DNA from: Strix aluco
Taxonomy: Eukaryota; Chordata; Aves; Strigiformes; Strigidae
Length of the DNA stretch: 64,000 nt
Direction: 5' to 3'
Assembly (NCBI RefSeq): GCF_031877795.1
Contig: NC_133940.1
Coordinates: forward strand, 9,859,985 to 9,923,984
Shown: positions 1 to 35,600 of the stretch, in pieces
Numbering within the stretch: the first letter of the stretch is position 1
Layout of the letters: every line of letters starts with the position of its first letter
Notes under the pieces: generated by a model
Told to the model about the DNA's origin: nothing
The model's input: only the letters and a program-made list of their open reading frames with translations
Databases searched by the model: none
Program-made: the position numbers and the translations under genes

Positions 1-2189
1 GGGTAGTTTATATAATGTATGATACATTTCTAAACCTCCTACATTTGGTAGAGAATGGTATCATTCTCTTCTGTGGCAGAGGTAGTTTTATTCTTTTTCT
101 TCGGTACGGTTCTTGCTGCCAGAAAGAAAATAAAAAAACCTCTTTGCTTTTTACCTCAGACTTAGTCAGTGGCAGTATTTATGACACCGTACGTAAAGGC
201 TTGCCAGAAGATGGCATAAACTCTTCCATATTTTTAACCTTTGAAAAGGAATGCTATTTGTTCTATAAATAACATGGTCGTGCATACAGGAATTCAGTGC
301 ACAGCAAGCATTGTTACATTTGAATTCTGTAGAGATTTTGGATTCATGTGTTAGTAGTAGTCTGGAGGAAGCACCAAAGAACTGTGGGTTGGAAGAGATG
401 GACTGATTTTACTGTTGCAGTGCTTCACAAGAGGGCAGCTATTGAGGAAGGCACAAATTCTGTGCTACATTGCAAAGTGTTGAGGGTGTCACTTCACAAG
501 AGATCAAATTCACCCCTCTGACAGTCCAGCTCAGAGCATCCTGTACACTCTCTTTGAGGTCTTCCATGGAACTTAAGTGATGCCCTGGACTTCAGGTTAA
601 CCCTTTACAACAGGGTAAGTTTCACTTGTGAGAATAAAAACTAGTATATGTTCTTTACTATTTAGATTTGGGGCTTTATTTCCTGGTATTTAATGTCAAG
701 TCTCAGTGGAATTGTTCCTGGTTGGTTTGGTTTGGTTTTAGGTTTTTTTTCTTGTAAATCTGTGGCAGACTCTTTGCTATTCTGCAGTGGAGATGTGTTG
801 GTATGCCTGTCCGGTACGCACAGAAGTGCAGATACCTGATAGCAAACAATGTGCTTCTCTTAGAATCAGCTCATTGCTTGCTGCTGCTTAGATCGGAATG
901 CCAAAGATCTGGCTGTAAACAGGATTTCTGTACCTGATGAGCGGTCCTCTTGCAGTTAGTAGCTCTTTGGGATAAACCTGTGTTTTGGTTCAGGGTACCA
1001 TATGCAAGTAAATATAGTCCTCAACTCTTCAGTTTTCTTTCATTCAGACATGTTCAGAAGGCCCTGCTAAGTAACAGGGCTTATGTAAAATGGTAAGTCC
1101 AGAAGATAATTCTATTATGAACAGTTTTAAAAGGTGCATGCCACACGGAGAAGTTACGCTCTTCGGTCTCTTGGGTTTGGTTTGGTTTTTTAATTGCAGT
1201 ATGACTTCTGACAATGAAGATTTTTCTAAAAAGCAATGGGAATTGCAGCATTTCAAGTCTTGTTGTATATATGTCAAAAGTGAAAAGGACATGATGCCTT
1301 TTTCTGCATTTCTGATGCATATGGAAAATGCAAATCAGATGTTGGATTCCTCTCACATAATTGATATCTGCTACAGTAGGCAGAAGGATGACAAGGGACT
1401 CTGTCAAAAGAACTGCGTGTCTTCAGTGTCGTCAGAGTAGAGTAAATTAGGCAGTGCTCTGCAGAGCAGCCTGGGACGAGCTAGGCTGCTGTCGGTACTC
1501 ACGTGAGCACATGCGTTTGTGCACTACGCTGATGTTAATCTGTGTCACTCAGTCTGTGCCTGTGCTCAGATGTGGTTCTCTGTCTTGATAGATAATAGAT
1601 TTTCATGCATCTGGCTTCTCAGGCTTGAAATGGTAAAGGAAAGTCCTTTAAGTCTCCTGCACGGTTGAAAATGTTTTGTATATTTAATCAAAATCTTTTG
1701 CCTTTCATGTATAGACAGTGCCCAGTCCTCTTTGCTCTTGGGGTTGCTGCCGAGTCTCTTGCTTTGAGGCCCAATTCCTTTCTCTTGGAAGTTTGGACAA
1801 GCAGAATATCTGGAATTTGTTGCTTGAGAATTCTGTAGGCTCCACGACCTTCCAGGTGTCTTTCCTTCCAATCCATGACTCTCTTACTTTACAGCAGCCA
1901 TCAGTTTACATTCTGAAGTACTTCCTTTCTCACATCAGGCAGTATAGAAGATGTACTAATGTAGCTGTTATTTCTGCTTTTCCCACTCCCCTCTTCTTTT
2001 TCACCCAGATGCTTTAGTTGAATTGACTGAATTTTATTAACCTCAAATCCTTTGTCTTAAGTCTAAAAAAAAAAAAAGCATTTTAAGAGAGGTTGGACTG
2101 ATGATCTGAAACATTCCCTATCCATAGGCATGCCCTAGTCAAAGTACCAAAGATGTTTCATGTTTTCTAACCTGAGTATTCTGTTTCAG
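1..2189 (+). other. COMMD5: COMMD5 upstream intron sequence
   Basis: This stretch precedes the last COMMD5 coding exon and is most likely intron. It ends in a good acceptor (ctgtttcag, 2181-2189). I looked for an upstream exon encoding the preceding COMM-domain strand and found none that I could support, so earlier exons probably lie left of the window. Several open frames of 60-116 codons occur here on both strands, but none resembles a known family and none has convincing splice borders. Confidence 0.5.
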
Positions 2190-2291
2190 GTGCCGGTTGC
2201 AAAGTTTCAAGAACTGAGATACAATGTTGCCCTTATACTGAAGGAAATGAATGATTTGGAGAAAAGGAGCATACTGAAGATCCAGGACTGA
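2190..2291 (+). CDS. COMMD5: COMMD5, last coding exon (partial gene)
   Basis: COMMD5 (HCaRG) is one of the COMM-domain proteins that assemble into the Commander/CCC complex for endosomal cargo recycling, and it has been linked to NF-kB and cullin regulation. This exon encodes the final 33 residues and a TGA stop. The translation starts VPVAKFQELRYNVALILKEM and continues NDLEKRSILKIQD. It matches the C-terminus of human COMMD5 (VPTAKFQELRYSVALVLKEM, then ADLEKR and QD at the end) almost position by position, over the last strand and terminal helix of the COMM domain. The exon enters in phase 0 after a pyrimidine-rich acceptor. The human protein is 224 residues, so about 85% of the protein is encoded outside the window. 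The gene lies about 7.8 kb upstream of LONRF3 in the same orientation. The name rests on C-terminal similarity recalled from the family, not on a search. Confidence 0.87.
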   Translation: MPVAKFQELRYNVALILKEMNDLEKRSILKIQD

Positions 2292-2700
2292 ACACACTTA
2301 AATTGGGAGTTTATAGAACAGATCTGAAACCCTCACCATGATTTGTGAATGGCAAAGCAGGGGACCAACACCGTTTTGCCTGTCTGAACTGCAATGTAGC
2401 ATTTATGATGTCTGCTGGAAATATTTTTTTGATTCAAGTGTTAAAAGCACAAGCTCTTTTCATAAGACTTAGGAAAAACAAAAGATGTATCTATGAAAAA
2501 GTGTAATGCTGTTTGCGAGCATTTTTGCATGATTCATCAAAACATTTTTTAAATAACTGTCTTAATAGATGTAAGAGTCATTTATTTCTGATTCATTATT
2601 CTAATTATTTTTGAAAGCCTGCTACCGGAAGCCCCATCAATGTGTATCATAAGAAAGCTCTGCAATATCTCAAATAAAAAAGAAAATAAAAAAAACACTC
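2292..2700 (+). other. COMMD5: COMMD5 3' UTR
   Basis: AT-rich sequence follows the COMMD5 stop and runs to a canonical AATAAA at 2673-2678. A second AATAAA-like A-rich stretch follows directly and a TG-containing region lies downstream (from about 2700), so cleavage near 2695-2700 is expected. The end is inferred from the signal only. Confidence 0.6.
2673..2678 (+). terminator. COMMD5: COMMD5 polyadenylation signal AATAAA
   Basis: A canonical AATAAA lies about 380 bases after the COMMD5 stop and is followed by a short T/G-containing downstream element. It is the first canonical signal after the stop codon. Confidence 0.65.
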
Positions 2701-25373
<22,673 letters not shown>

Positions 25374-26695
25374 TGGTGAGAAGGAGAGCTGTGAAGTCTC
25401 CCACAGTACTTGACTGTAGACTGTCTCTTGTAACTTCATCTAACTGCAATAATGTCTTACAGATTTGAGTGTCAGGATGTTTCAAGCCTGAATTTCAAAG
25501 AAAATGAGTTATAAAGAGCAAGGGATGTTTATGGATACTTCAGTAGTTTCCATCTGGAACTCTGAGATGATTATTCAATCACTGCACTGCTAAATTAATA
25601 ACAAATGTGATAGAACAAAAAGTGATCTTGTTTGCCATAAACCTTTTAAAAAGCTTAAGGGGTTTTTTAATTTATTTTAATTTTTTTTTAGTGGATAAAG
25701 GATAAACTGTGCAGTTTAATGTGAAGCAGAAATAATAATGTTAACGCATTATTTCAGTGAACTGCAAAGTCTTTTATTCCAAATGGTTCAGGTTTTATAT
25801 AGCATTGTGTAAAATAATGTTCACGACTTCCGTTTGATAATTTATTTTTGCACTATGATTTTTTTGTTTCAAAATGTATATTATTTACGTGTTCATTCTC
25901 TAAAGGAAAGTGAGCTGCTCTATTTATTTATAGTGTTTTTACCCTGTATTTATGACTGGGGGCAAAATGATGATTCTAGCAGTGCACAAGCAACTGCTTT
26001 GATAATTTTTCAGATATTTGTGTTCAAATACTTTTAATGTTTTTCTACTTATCCCCAGTTCTACTGTAGCCTAAGAAGGATTTTTTTTCCCCCCTGAAAC
26101 AGCCTGCCGTGAAGTCTTTGAATACACAGATTATGTCTGAGATAATTCAAGCACAGTTGCTGGAGCTTGATCCTGTGCTTGCAACGAGGTTCCTGCTATC
26201 ACAGAACAGCCAAGCACATGCTTAACCTTAAGCCTGAGCGTTAAAGCACTTGGGTAAATTCAAGTATTTGATCAGTTGATGTCAGTGGGAATTGGCCGTA
26301 GAGGTGACAGAAGGATCTATCCCCTAATTTTTCACAGAACAGAGAATAACTTGGAGTTGAATTTATATCTGAACTCTTTCTTCCAAGAATGAATAATGGC
26401 TACAAACAACTGTGAAGAAAGAGCCACAATATATGAAAAGCGGCTTCTAAAGAGATCTGGAAGTACTGGTTTCATTTCATTGTAGGTTACTACATAGTTT
26501 ATTTGGGTTTTTTACATCAACTCTTGTTGCTGTTAAGATCAGTTTTATTTCTTTTAATTGTTTGGTGGTATTTGGCTTTGGAGTGTGTGTATGTGGGGGG
26601 AAGGGGAGAGTTATTTTGAACTGTAGGACTCAGAGGGCAGTTTGTGTCACATGAGAAGGAATATGTTGTAATAAATGCGATTTATTTCACCCCAA
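25374..26695 (+). other. LONRF3: LONRF3 3' UTR
   Basis: AT-rich, non-coding sequence with several A/T-rich runs runs from the stop to the first canonical AATAAA at 26670-26675. A longer alternative UTR is possible, because further AATAAA-type hexamers occur downstream (for example at 28343). Confidence 0.6.
26670..26675 (+). terminator. LONRF3: LONRF3 polyadenylation signal AATAAA
   Basis: First canonical AATAAA after the LONRF3 stop (about 1.3 kb downstream). It is followed by a T/G-rich stretch (ggtttctgttag, about 26701-26712) suitable as a downstream element. Use of this site is inferred. Confidence 0.55.
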
Positions 26696-29600
26696 TCTTC
26701 AGGTTTCTGTTAGCTTCAAATCTCTACCCAGCCATTGCATTTCTCTTAAGAGATTGGGTAGTGTTGCTAATACTAGTTAACTCCTAAGGAAAACAAGTGA
26801 ATTTTAGTGTGATTACTTCTAGCTATAAAGCAGGTAAAAATAGGGCAGAAATGAGAATAGGAATTGGGTTTGATTATTTTTTTAATTTTTTTTTTTAAAT
26901 CAACAGTTCACACTTGTTTTGCTGCTTTTACTGCTTTCAGTGTACCGCTTTCCGGGACTGATCTTGCCTCTATCTGACTTTCACTGATTTCAATGTGAGC
27001 AGAACTGGGCCTTTTATTCTAAGCTACTGTTTTCCTTTTCAGTGGGGAAAAAATAGATTGAATTGAGAACGTTATGGAATGCTACAAATTTCTTTGTTAT
27101 TTTACCCTGGATAGCACTCTCTGCCATTCCATGCCTTTATGAAAAAATGCAGTACAATTTAATGTCAATTTTATGTGTGTTTTTTCCATCATCATCTCAT
27201 CAGAAATATTTTAGTTAAAAGTAATTTCCATACTGTTAAGTTTCCATAAAACTACCTTTGTTCCCCCTCTTGTTAAATTCTATAGAACTTTTCCATAAGG
27301 GTACCAAAGAAACGAATGGAAGACAAACATGTTTCAACTTTGTGATGCAAATGGAATGTGTATCCAGTGTTTGCACTGAGCTACTTTAGAAATGCTACAA
27401 CTTATTTCCATACTGCTAGATTGCTGCACTTGTTCCATAGGTGGTACTTTACATGCTTCTCTGTAAACAATGTGTAGAAATACATACATGTTCTGGACAA
27501 TGAGTGTATGGTGACTGACACCTGCTATGGCATTTGTCTTCATAAGTCAATAACAAAGTGATTTCTAATTGTTTGGAAGTGAAGCTGCATTAAATGCAAT
27601 TCTTACTTAAACCATCATGTATCATTGCATAACATAAGGGGCCCATATTGCTCCCATAGAAAAAAGCTGTCACTTTGTTACTCTTAACTGTGAGAAAAGG
27701 AACTTAAATATCTATTTTGAACTGTTTTCTCACTGACATCACTGTTCTTTTTTCCTGCATGCTATGTCTTCTACATACTCATATTCTGCCTATTTTGTTG
27801 ATTTAGAAACTGGCATGGAAAGAATCCTTGATTTTTAAAAGCGAATATTGTCTTTTCTATTAGCCTTGAGTAAAGCTGCCAGAATTTCCTAAGCAGAAAC
27901 TTGTGTACATGCCCTATATCATGAATGCCCAGTGTGTTTGTTGCAGCCTGGAAACACTGGACCTACTGCATGTAACGCATACAGTTGATCTGCATATGCA
28001 CAACAAATCAAACACACCAAGAAAGTTCATCTGTACAGGTACAGTGGCATTCTGTCTGGGACTGCTCTGTGGCCACGCATCCTAGATTAATGGCTAAAGT
28101 CTTCAAATTTCATTAGAAGAAAAAAATACTGAGAAACAGATTTGCTAGAGAATACAGACGTGTCCAGGAAAAGCTGGACATGGACTAGCCTTAGCCTTCA
28201 GTGAGTTGAGATGGTAAAGGTTCAGTAAGGAGGTTTAAAAGCCAAAAAATCTTCTAGTTATGCCACAGTATTGCTGATTTTTTTTTTTTCAGGTTGTATT
28301 AATCAGTACAAGGATGTAAATGCAACGTTTATTACAGGCATGAATAAACAGCCGAACAGATTTAAAAATACCTTCACTTTAATTATAGAAATGGCATTGA
28401 TCAGGTAAAATACTAATTGGGGGACTATTTTATTTAAGCTTCTCACATTTTTCTAGACACCAAACCCAGTCCCATAACTAATTTTGTTCATCTGTTTTTA
28501 AAAAAAAAAAAAAAACCAAAAAAAAACCCCAAACAACTGACTCAAGCTTGCATTTCCTGTGTGGCCAGAAGTATTGATTAATCTGTTGTGAGGGCATAAT
28601 GCATAGGCTTCCTGCTACTTCTTCAAAGAAGTCAGTTTCCATTGACCCTAGATCACTGAGTTAGCATTACTAAAATCAATATAGAATTTTTTTTATTTCC
28701 AAGGAAATTAGATTTGTCCCCCTTCTAAAAAAAAATAAGGGGGAAGGAATACAAAAAGCAAGTCTTCCATAATGGGGACAGAGAGAGAACCAAGAATAGA
28801 TCAAACTATAACTGAGTCAGTGCCAGTCTCTTGGGCAGTATGACCTAAACATCTCCCAGAGATTTCTTGAAAGTTTTAGACTTTGTAAGATAGGGTCTTG
28901 TTAATTTGAAATCTTGTCACTTTTCTGTAAATTAAGTATTTAACAAATACATTAAATAACAAAGACTGGGTGTATTGCCTTTCCAAATCCCTGTACATCT
29001 ACATTATATGATTTCTAATTAAAAACAGTTGAAGTTTTCTGCAGGCAGTAATACTAATTTTTTTATTCCCATATATAGACAGACTTATGACACTCAAAAT
29101 AACTTTGCTTTGTCTTATATGCTCCTTTGTCTAGCAATAACTTCAGGGGATATGTTTCCATGAAAAGACCTTGGCTAGCATGACTTGGTTGAACGTAAAC
29201 CTGAGATTCCTGGATTAATCAGGAGAAATCATGAAACCTGACAGCAAACTCAGACGCAGTTGTGGAAAGCAGTTCAGTAGTTTTAATAATGGAATGATAA
29301 AATAGTGTGATAAGATTTAGCATGATAACGGCCTAAGTGACATTCTGGTGTTGTAAAAGTTCCTCTTACATTATTTTTTTTATTTTAAGTGGTGATACCT
29401 TATCTCCCATTACCTTGTAGCAATAAGAGATACCAGCTGTCATACTAAATGGCTGACCTGTTGCTTGGCCAGTCCTTCTGTCCTGTATGTCTAGTTGCTA
29501 ACAGAACACCTGAACCATGGATTTCTTAATCCAAAGATTATTTTAATCTAAAAAAAAAAAAAAATCATGGATTTGGTTGTAGCAGGTCTGGCTTAATCTG

Positions 29601-32600
29601 TGCTGTAGAGAAAGAGCTTTATAAAATTAAGTTTTGTTTTAGATGGTCCTTCCATAGGATCACAGAATCCCAGCTTGGAAGGGACCTCAAGGATCACCTG
29701 GCCCAACCTCTCTTGGCAAAAGCACAGTCTAGACAAGATGGCCCAGCACTGTCCAGCTGAATCTTTAAAATTGTCTAATGGTGGGGAATCCACCACTTCC
29801 CTGGGGAGATTATTCCAGTGGCTGATTGTTCTCATTGTGAAAAATTTTCTTCTTAATTTCTACTTGGTGCTGAAGTTTTACTGGTGTTTAAATTAATAAC
29901 AGACAGGAGTTATATTTAAATGCAGTGTTTAGGAATGGAGAACATGTTCACAAACTCTTATTTAAAAAAAAGTGTAAATTAAGTACAGGGGTTTTGTGCG
30001 TAAAAACCCAACGGGACTACATGCACTTAGGGTAGCGCTCCCCCTTCCCGAGTCCTACATCAGATGAACTCAACCCCTGCTTAGTTCTCATTTAATTTGT
30101 CAGCTTCACAACCGCACTTGTAACTGGTGCAGCACATAGTTGAGGATCTGGGGTTTATTCCAAAGCCCAGTAAATCACTGGAAGTCTTATAGCACAGAAT
30201 AATGGTAGTTTCAGCAAAGTCACTACTCTGAAACACTTTGCTAAATAAATATTGTCTGGGTACAAGAAACTAATCTGCTTAGACAGGATTAAAATGGTGG
30301 ATAATAAAAACCTGAACTATTACATTGACTTACTCATCCAGGTATCATGTGAAGTGCTTACTAATGTTGGAGTTTCATAAGGTCTAAAGTAACCCTCACA
30401 TAGAAGTGCCTGTATTCTGTTATTGCCATTCTTGAGCTTTTTAATAGAGTCATAGCCATATATTTTATAAATATAAACATATGCACCTTTAAATCTTTAC
30501 ATTCAATTTGCAGAACAAAGGTTTACAGAGCAGAAGTGTAGCAAAAACAATGTAATAGCTTCTATAATTCTCTGGTGAGGAACGGGAGAAGTACAAAAAT
30601 GAGGAGCAAAAGACTATCTGTGTAGGATGTCTTAATTTGGCACCATATACTTGTCCAATTTAATTCCATCAAGCTATGTGGTTACAAGAGTGCCAGAAAC
30701 ATATCTATCAAGCCATTTTAAATAAAAAGTTTTGTGGACTTGTATATTCCATTTGTTTGTAAAACATCCTTTTGTGCACTGTAATGAACTTGAAACGAAA
30801 CTTAAGTTATACTCTCATATCACTGAACAGCGTACTGTTCAGCTACCTCTACATAAGGTTGAAGTAATTTGTTTTTTCCAGATTTGTTCACATTGTCATA
30901 TAAAATATATTTTAAAAAATCATAGTCCAAAGAACCTGTATGTGTTTGTAGATGTACTTATAACTATGTTGTACCTACAAAGTCTGTGTGGAGAGTTGTT
31001 TGCTAATTAAAATTTTTGTGTTCTTTACTCTTTGGCTTGCATAACAAAGAACTACAGAGGTGAACAATTATTACGCATGAGCTGCTTTTTTAGGTGTTTT
31101 AGATAAAGGAACAAAGAACAAATCCTAGATCCTGCAGTCACACAGCAACACTTGGTGTGAAGGAACCAAACCATAGAAATGAAGTTGTCCAAACCTCATA
31201 ATTTGTAAAGGACATCAAGTGCTTTTTTTTTCCTCTTTGCTGTAGTAAAGTAAGAATAATGGGAAGTGAAGAGGGCCTGGCTTACAGCACTACCATGCAT
31301 TTCTCTGGACTTTGGTACCCCTCATGCATTACTGTTTGCTTTACAGGTTTCTGGGGTTTAAAACTATAACCAGGATACCCTTTCACTTACAGTCTCAGGC
31401 AAGACTGAATCCCAGCCACATTTAAGCTGCATCTGTGAGGCGATGAAAGGACTATTCTCAGTTAAGATCCCTTAACAAAAAGTTCCATAGAATTTTCAAA
31501 GTCCTTAACTTTTATAGAAAAAGCTAGAGAATAGTTTTATTCATAAACCTAACATTGAGAGGAGTGGCTCCATATCTTATTCTACTAAAAATGTGTATGA
31601 GTTGCCAAAATTTTTATAAGTTACATATGTATGTTCCTTTTGCCTTGTCATTTAAGCAAGATGTGGCATGCTTGTGACTTGCTGCCTAAGTCCCAACCAT
31701 CTCTGGTATCAGAGATTGGCTTGCTGGTCTCTTATGTAAGCTTGTTCAGGCCCTGTATTTATTTTAGAATCCAGGGCACAGGCTAAGACTGTATATGGTA
31801 AGTCAACAACTAATTATGTCAAGACTGCTGTTTTCTATAACAAAATACATTTGCATCTGAGTAGAGGATGTGTTTTGGTTGAAGTGCTTTTCCATCAGGA
31901 AATAGTAAATAGCCAAAACTGAAGCTTTGCTTGGGAACATGTTGATTTAAACTATTCCTTTTAAGTGATGATTTTAGTTTTGAAAGCTTTAAGAATGGTT
32001 ATAAAAAAGTGGTATTTAGATGCAGTATAAAGCAGAGAAAATTTTAACCAAATATAGGATAGCAAATTATTTCCCAACTACTTGCTCACTGTGTTCTCAT
32101 TTTATAACAGTGTACCTACACAGATTTATTCAAATTGTATTTTAAATATTCTAAAGTCATCTACACTTACATAATGCTTCATATTAAAATGATCATCCAA
32201 AACTGATCTCTGTCATGTAAAGCAGTTCAAGGGAAACTATTTATTCCAGTCAGCCTTTGCTTCCCGGTATAGTTCCCTGACACAAGAACCTGCACTGACT
32301 TCCCTGGGACTTGGAGCAGGGCTGTGTGCCGGGCTGAGCAAAGGGAAGGACGTGCCACACCATAGCTCCTGGCTGTTACCCGCCACAGCTTTGACAGTTT
32401 TGTCATTCAGCTGTAATATGCTTTTTATTCTGTAAAGAAGATGCCACAAAATCCTGGAACATCTCTTAATGTGCTGTGGTTCCCTGTATGACTGAGTGAA
32501 AGGTATGGCAACATTTTTGTCTTCAAAAGATGTAGCTGACTTCTTAATTGAACAGTTACTTAGCCTTTGCTATAGCAGTCATGGATTGATTGACTGGCCT

Positions 32601-35600
32601 TTACTCCATACTACTCACAAGCAGTAACAATGTAAGGTATGAATCCTCTATCATCCTCTTGGCCACATGTACAGATGAAGGAAGAACAGAAACTGCATTA
32701 CTAAACTATTGCAGGGTTTCTTTAAGTGTATTTCTAATTTTCAAACAGATTTTTATCAGCAGTCACTAATACCAAGTTCTCCAAAAACTACACAATAGAA
32801 GAATAGATTATGTCATGCTTACTAGTAAACAGTAGTGTCGTCAGGCCCCCTTTACCAGAAATGTTATGTTTTTAACTAACCAGATAAATTGTATATTGAT
32901 ACCAAAAATTTATATATAGAGCCTCCCTGAAAAACAGAGCACTGACATAAAGAGTGAGATTTGCTATGAAGACTAGCCTTCAGCTGCCACATACTGAACA
33001 GTTTACATCTTTCTTATGATAGGATGGCTTTCAAGTTGTTAAAGCAGAAAAATTACTGGCTGAAAGAATCTATATAATGAAAGCCTGCACATGCTGTCAA
33101 TACTGGTTTTATGCCAGTGTAACATCTTTTGTTTCAGTAGATCTGCTCTTGATTTATAATGCCATAAATGAAAGGAGAATTAAGCTATTTATGTAAGTGA
33201 CTTTATTTATATAACTGACTTATGCTGTGTTATGTGATGGAAAAGAAAACCAAGCACATGCCTTTTTTGTTTTCCATGAGCTACAGAAAGATTTTGTAAA
33301 AGTAATGCTAGTACTAGTTTTCTCTATGTGACATTAGAAGTTCAGTCTCATCCGCATGGAGGTTTTATCATGAGTAGAATACATGGCAATAGATGACATG
33401 ATAATGTGGAAAGATTTTAGCAAGTCTGCAGACAGTCTAGAAAATGTGAATGCTGAACATCACAATTTAGACTAAGTTAGTTCAACAAAGCAATTGTTAT
33501 TCAGGCTCATCCTTGGATGAGTCAGTGATTTGTACTGTGACTATTAGTACTGAATGTACCATCTAAAATTCATTTTGAAAGATTACTGAAGCATTAATGA
33601 TTTAAAAGTGGTTTCTACAAGTATTTTTTATCAATGAGAAGCCAAAGCACTATTAAGGCTAAGGAGCATACACAAGGATTTTCAACATAGCAGAATTAGG
33701 GTCTTTTCACATGCTTTTACATTGTTTTTTACTCCTTGGTGAATGATGACTATATAATATTTAGGAAATCAGGGTCAGTAGAGTAAATGTTTCTGTAGCA
33801 ATTTGGCAGACTCACCTTTCATAACTCATAAAGTCACTACTGGAAAGGCACAACTGGGTCACAGAAGTGCATGGTGGGATGCTGCTTTCCAGTTATGCAA
33901 CCAGGGTAACTAAAGGTTAGAGCAAGCACTTGAATAACGAGCTTTTTGCCAGAAAGAGTAGAACAGAAAAACACAGTGTTTTTAAATGCTGGCTTCTGAG
34001 CAGCAGCCGCCTAACGTGTCTAGTTAGGAGTCATCAAACCGAAATAGAACCGGATGCGTCAGAACTTTGAAGAATGGCAGTTCAACATCCCAAAAGAAAA
34101 ATACATCTGCTTGTATTCCAAAAGCAGATCCTACCGGTTCTCTCGTTCCCATAGATGATACTAGAGCCATTTGCAGCGTGCTGCTCAGCTTTTGCTCCCA
34201 GCCCACTGTAACTGGCTTCATCACTCATCTCTTGCCTTTTTACTTTCTCCATCATCCAGCAACATCTTCAACTTTAAGGAATTCCACAGTTTGCCTCTGT
34301 TCTCTTTCCTGCTTCTATATGTATGTTACTGGATTAATTCTCATAACTATAATTATCGCAGAATTCTTACCTAACTTCTGACAGACGACAGAAGAGGGAA
34401 AGGAAGTTGTGTTTCCACACTATAAAGATTTTCCAAGGTTTGAAGGGCTAGGACCATAGCCCAGGGGCACAAATTATGACATTAACTAACAAAGAACTCC
34501 CATCAAGTTTGGGGATACTAGTTACAAAAACGGAACACTATTGCAAAGAGACTAAATAAATGGTGCTCTTTTAATCACAATTACATCTCCTGTTACAGCT
34601 GCACACCAGATAAATATATTAATCAAAATGACCTCATTTTAGGCATGCGTGGCAGTGTGTTATATAACCATGTTAAGTATGCTATTTTATTTCCCTCCTG
34701 CCAAGGAGAAATGGTGTTTGTCTTACAAGAGTTCCAAATAAGTCTGGTTATAAAGTGATGGGGAAAAGAACAGGAGGGAGAGACGAAAGTGAGAGAATTA
34801 ATAAGCAAAATGACTCATTCCCCAAGTGCAGAGGTGATGTTGCACTCCACTTAAATCTCAGTTGTTCTATAGGAAGCTAATGTTGTCACCAGCAGTCTCA
34901 GTATTCCTAACATGCCCAACATTTCTCAGAATGGGAAAAACAGATGTGTTACAAGGATGGAAACTACGTCTTTTCAGACCTCATCGGTTCACAGCATTCC
35001 TGTTTTGTTTTCAAAGCTGTTTGTGAAGGCTGCCTCCACAAACAAGGAGTTTGCAGAATCCCCTGCCACTCTTTTTGTTGCTCACTTCTTTGGTGAAAAG
35101 TGGAGTTCAATTAATTCTTTTCTAGTGCTACTAATGATGCTTTAAACAAGCTCAAAAGCACCCTTAAAAGTAGAATACATCCCCCCACACACATAACAAG
35201 GCTGAGACTCATCTAGATTTATCCTGCACTACAGAAAAAAGGACCAAGAGGCGTACATTTTTGCAATATAAGATCACTCAGCCAGAGAACTCTGATAAGT
35301 GCTGAAAATGTGAAAAACAAATGGCAGGGTATGCATTTCCCATTTGCTCAATACACACACATAAAAGAAACACTGTGTAGGCTTCACTGCAGCATACCAG
35401 TGCGTCCAAAACTCAAAGGTTAGTTACATAAATGATAAGGCGTGGGCTTAAATGCTTCATTCAGCTTGTTAATTACTTGCTTTGTGGCCTGAGCCAATGT
35501 TCTGAAACAGGTTCATCCAATATTGTGTTGGTTCCTCTGAATTTTCCTTTAGTGTATTAAGTGCTGGGAACAATTTGTTGCAATACCTAGGAAGAGTCTG

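Noticed and set aside
470-570. Possible upstream COMMD5 exon ending SILYTLFE
   Set aside because: Weak donor (gtcttc), poor resemblance to the COMMD5 sequence expected before the last exon.
34067-34381. 104-codon + frame starting MKNGSSTSQKKNTSACIPK
   Set aside because: No splice borders, no promoter context and no recognisable family; the second half becomes hydrophobic and low-complexity.
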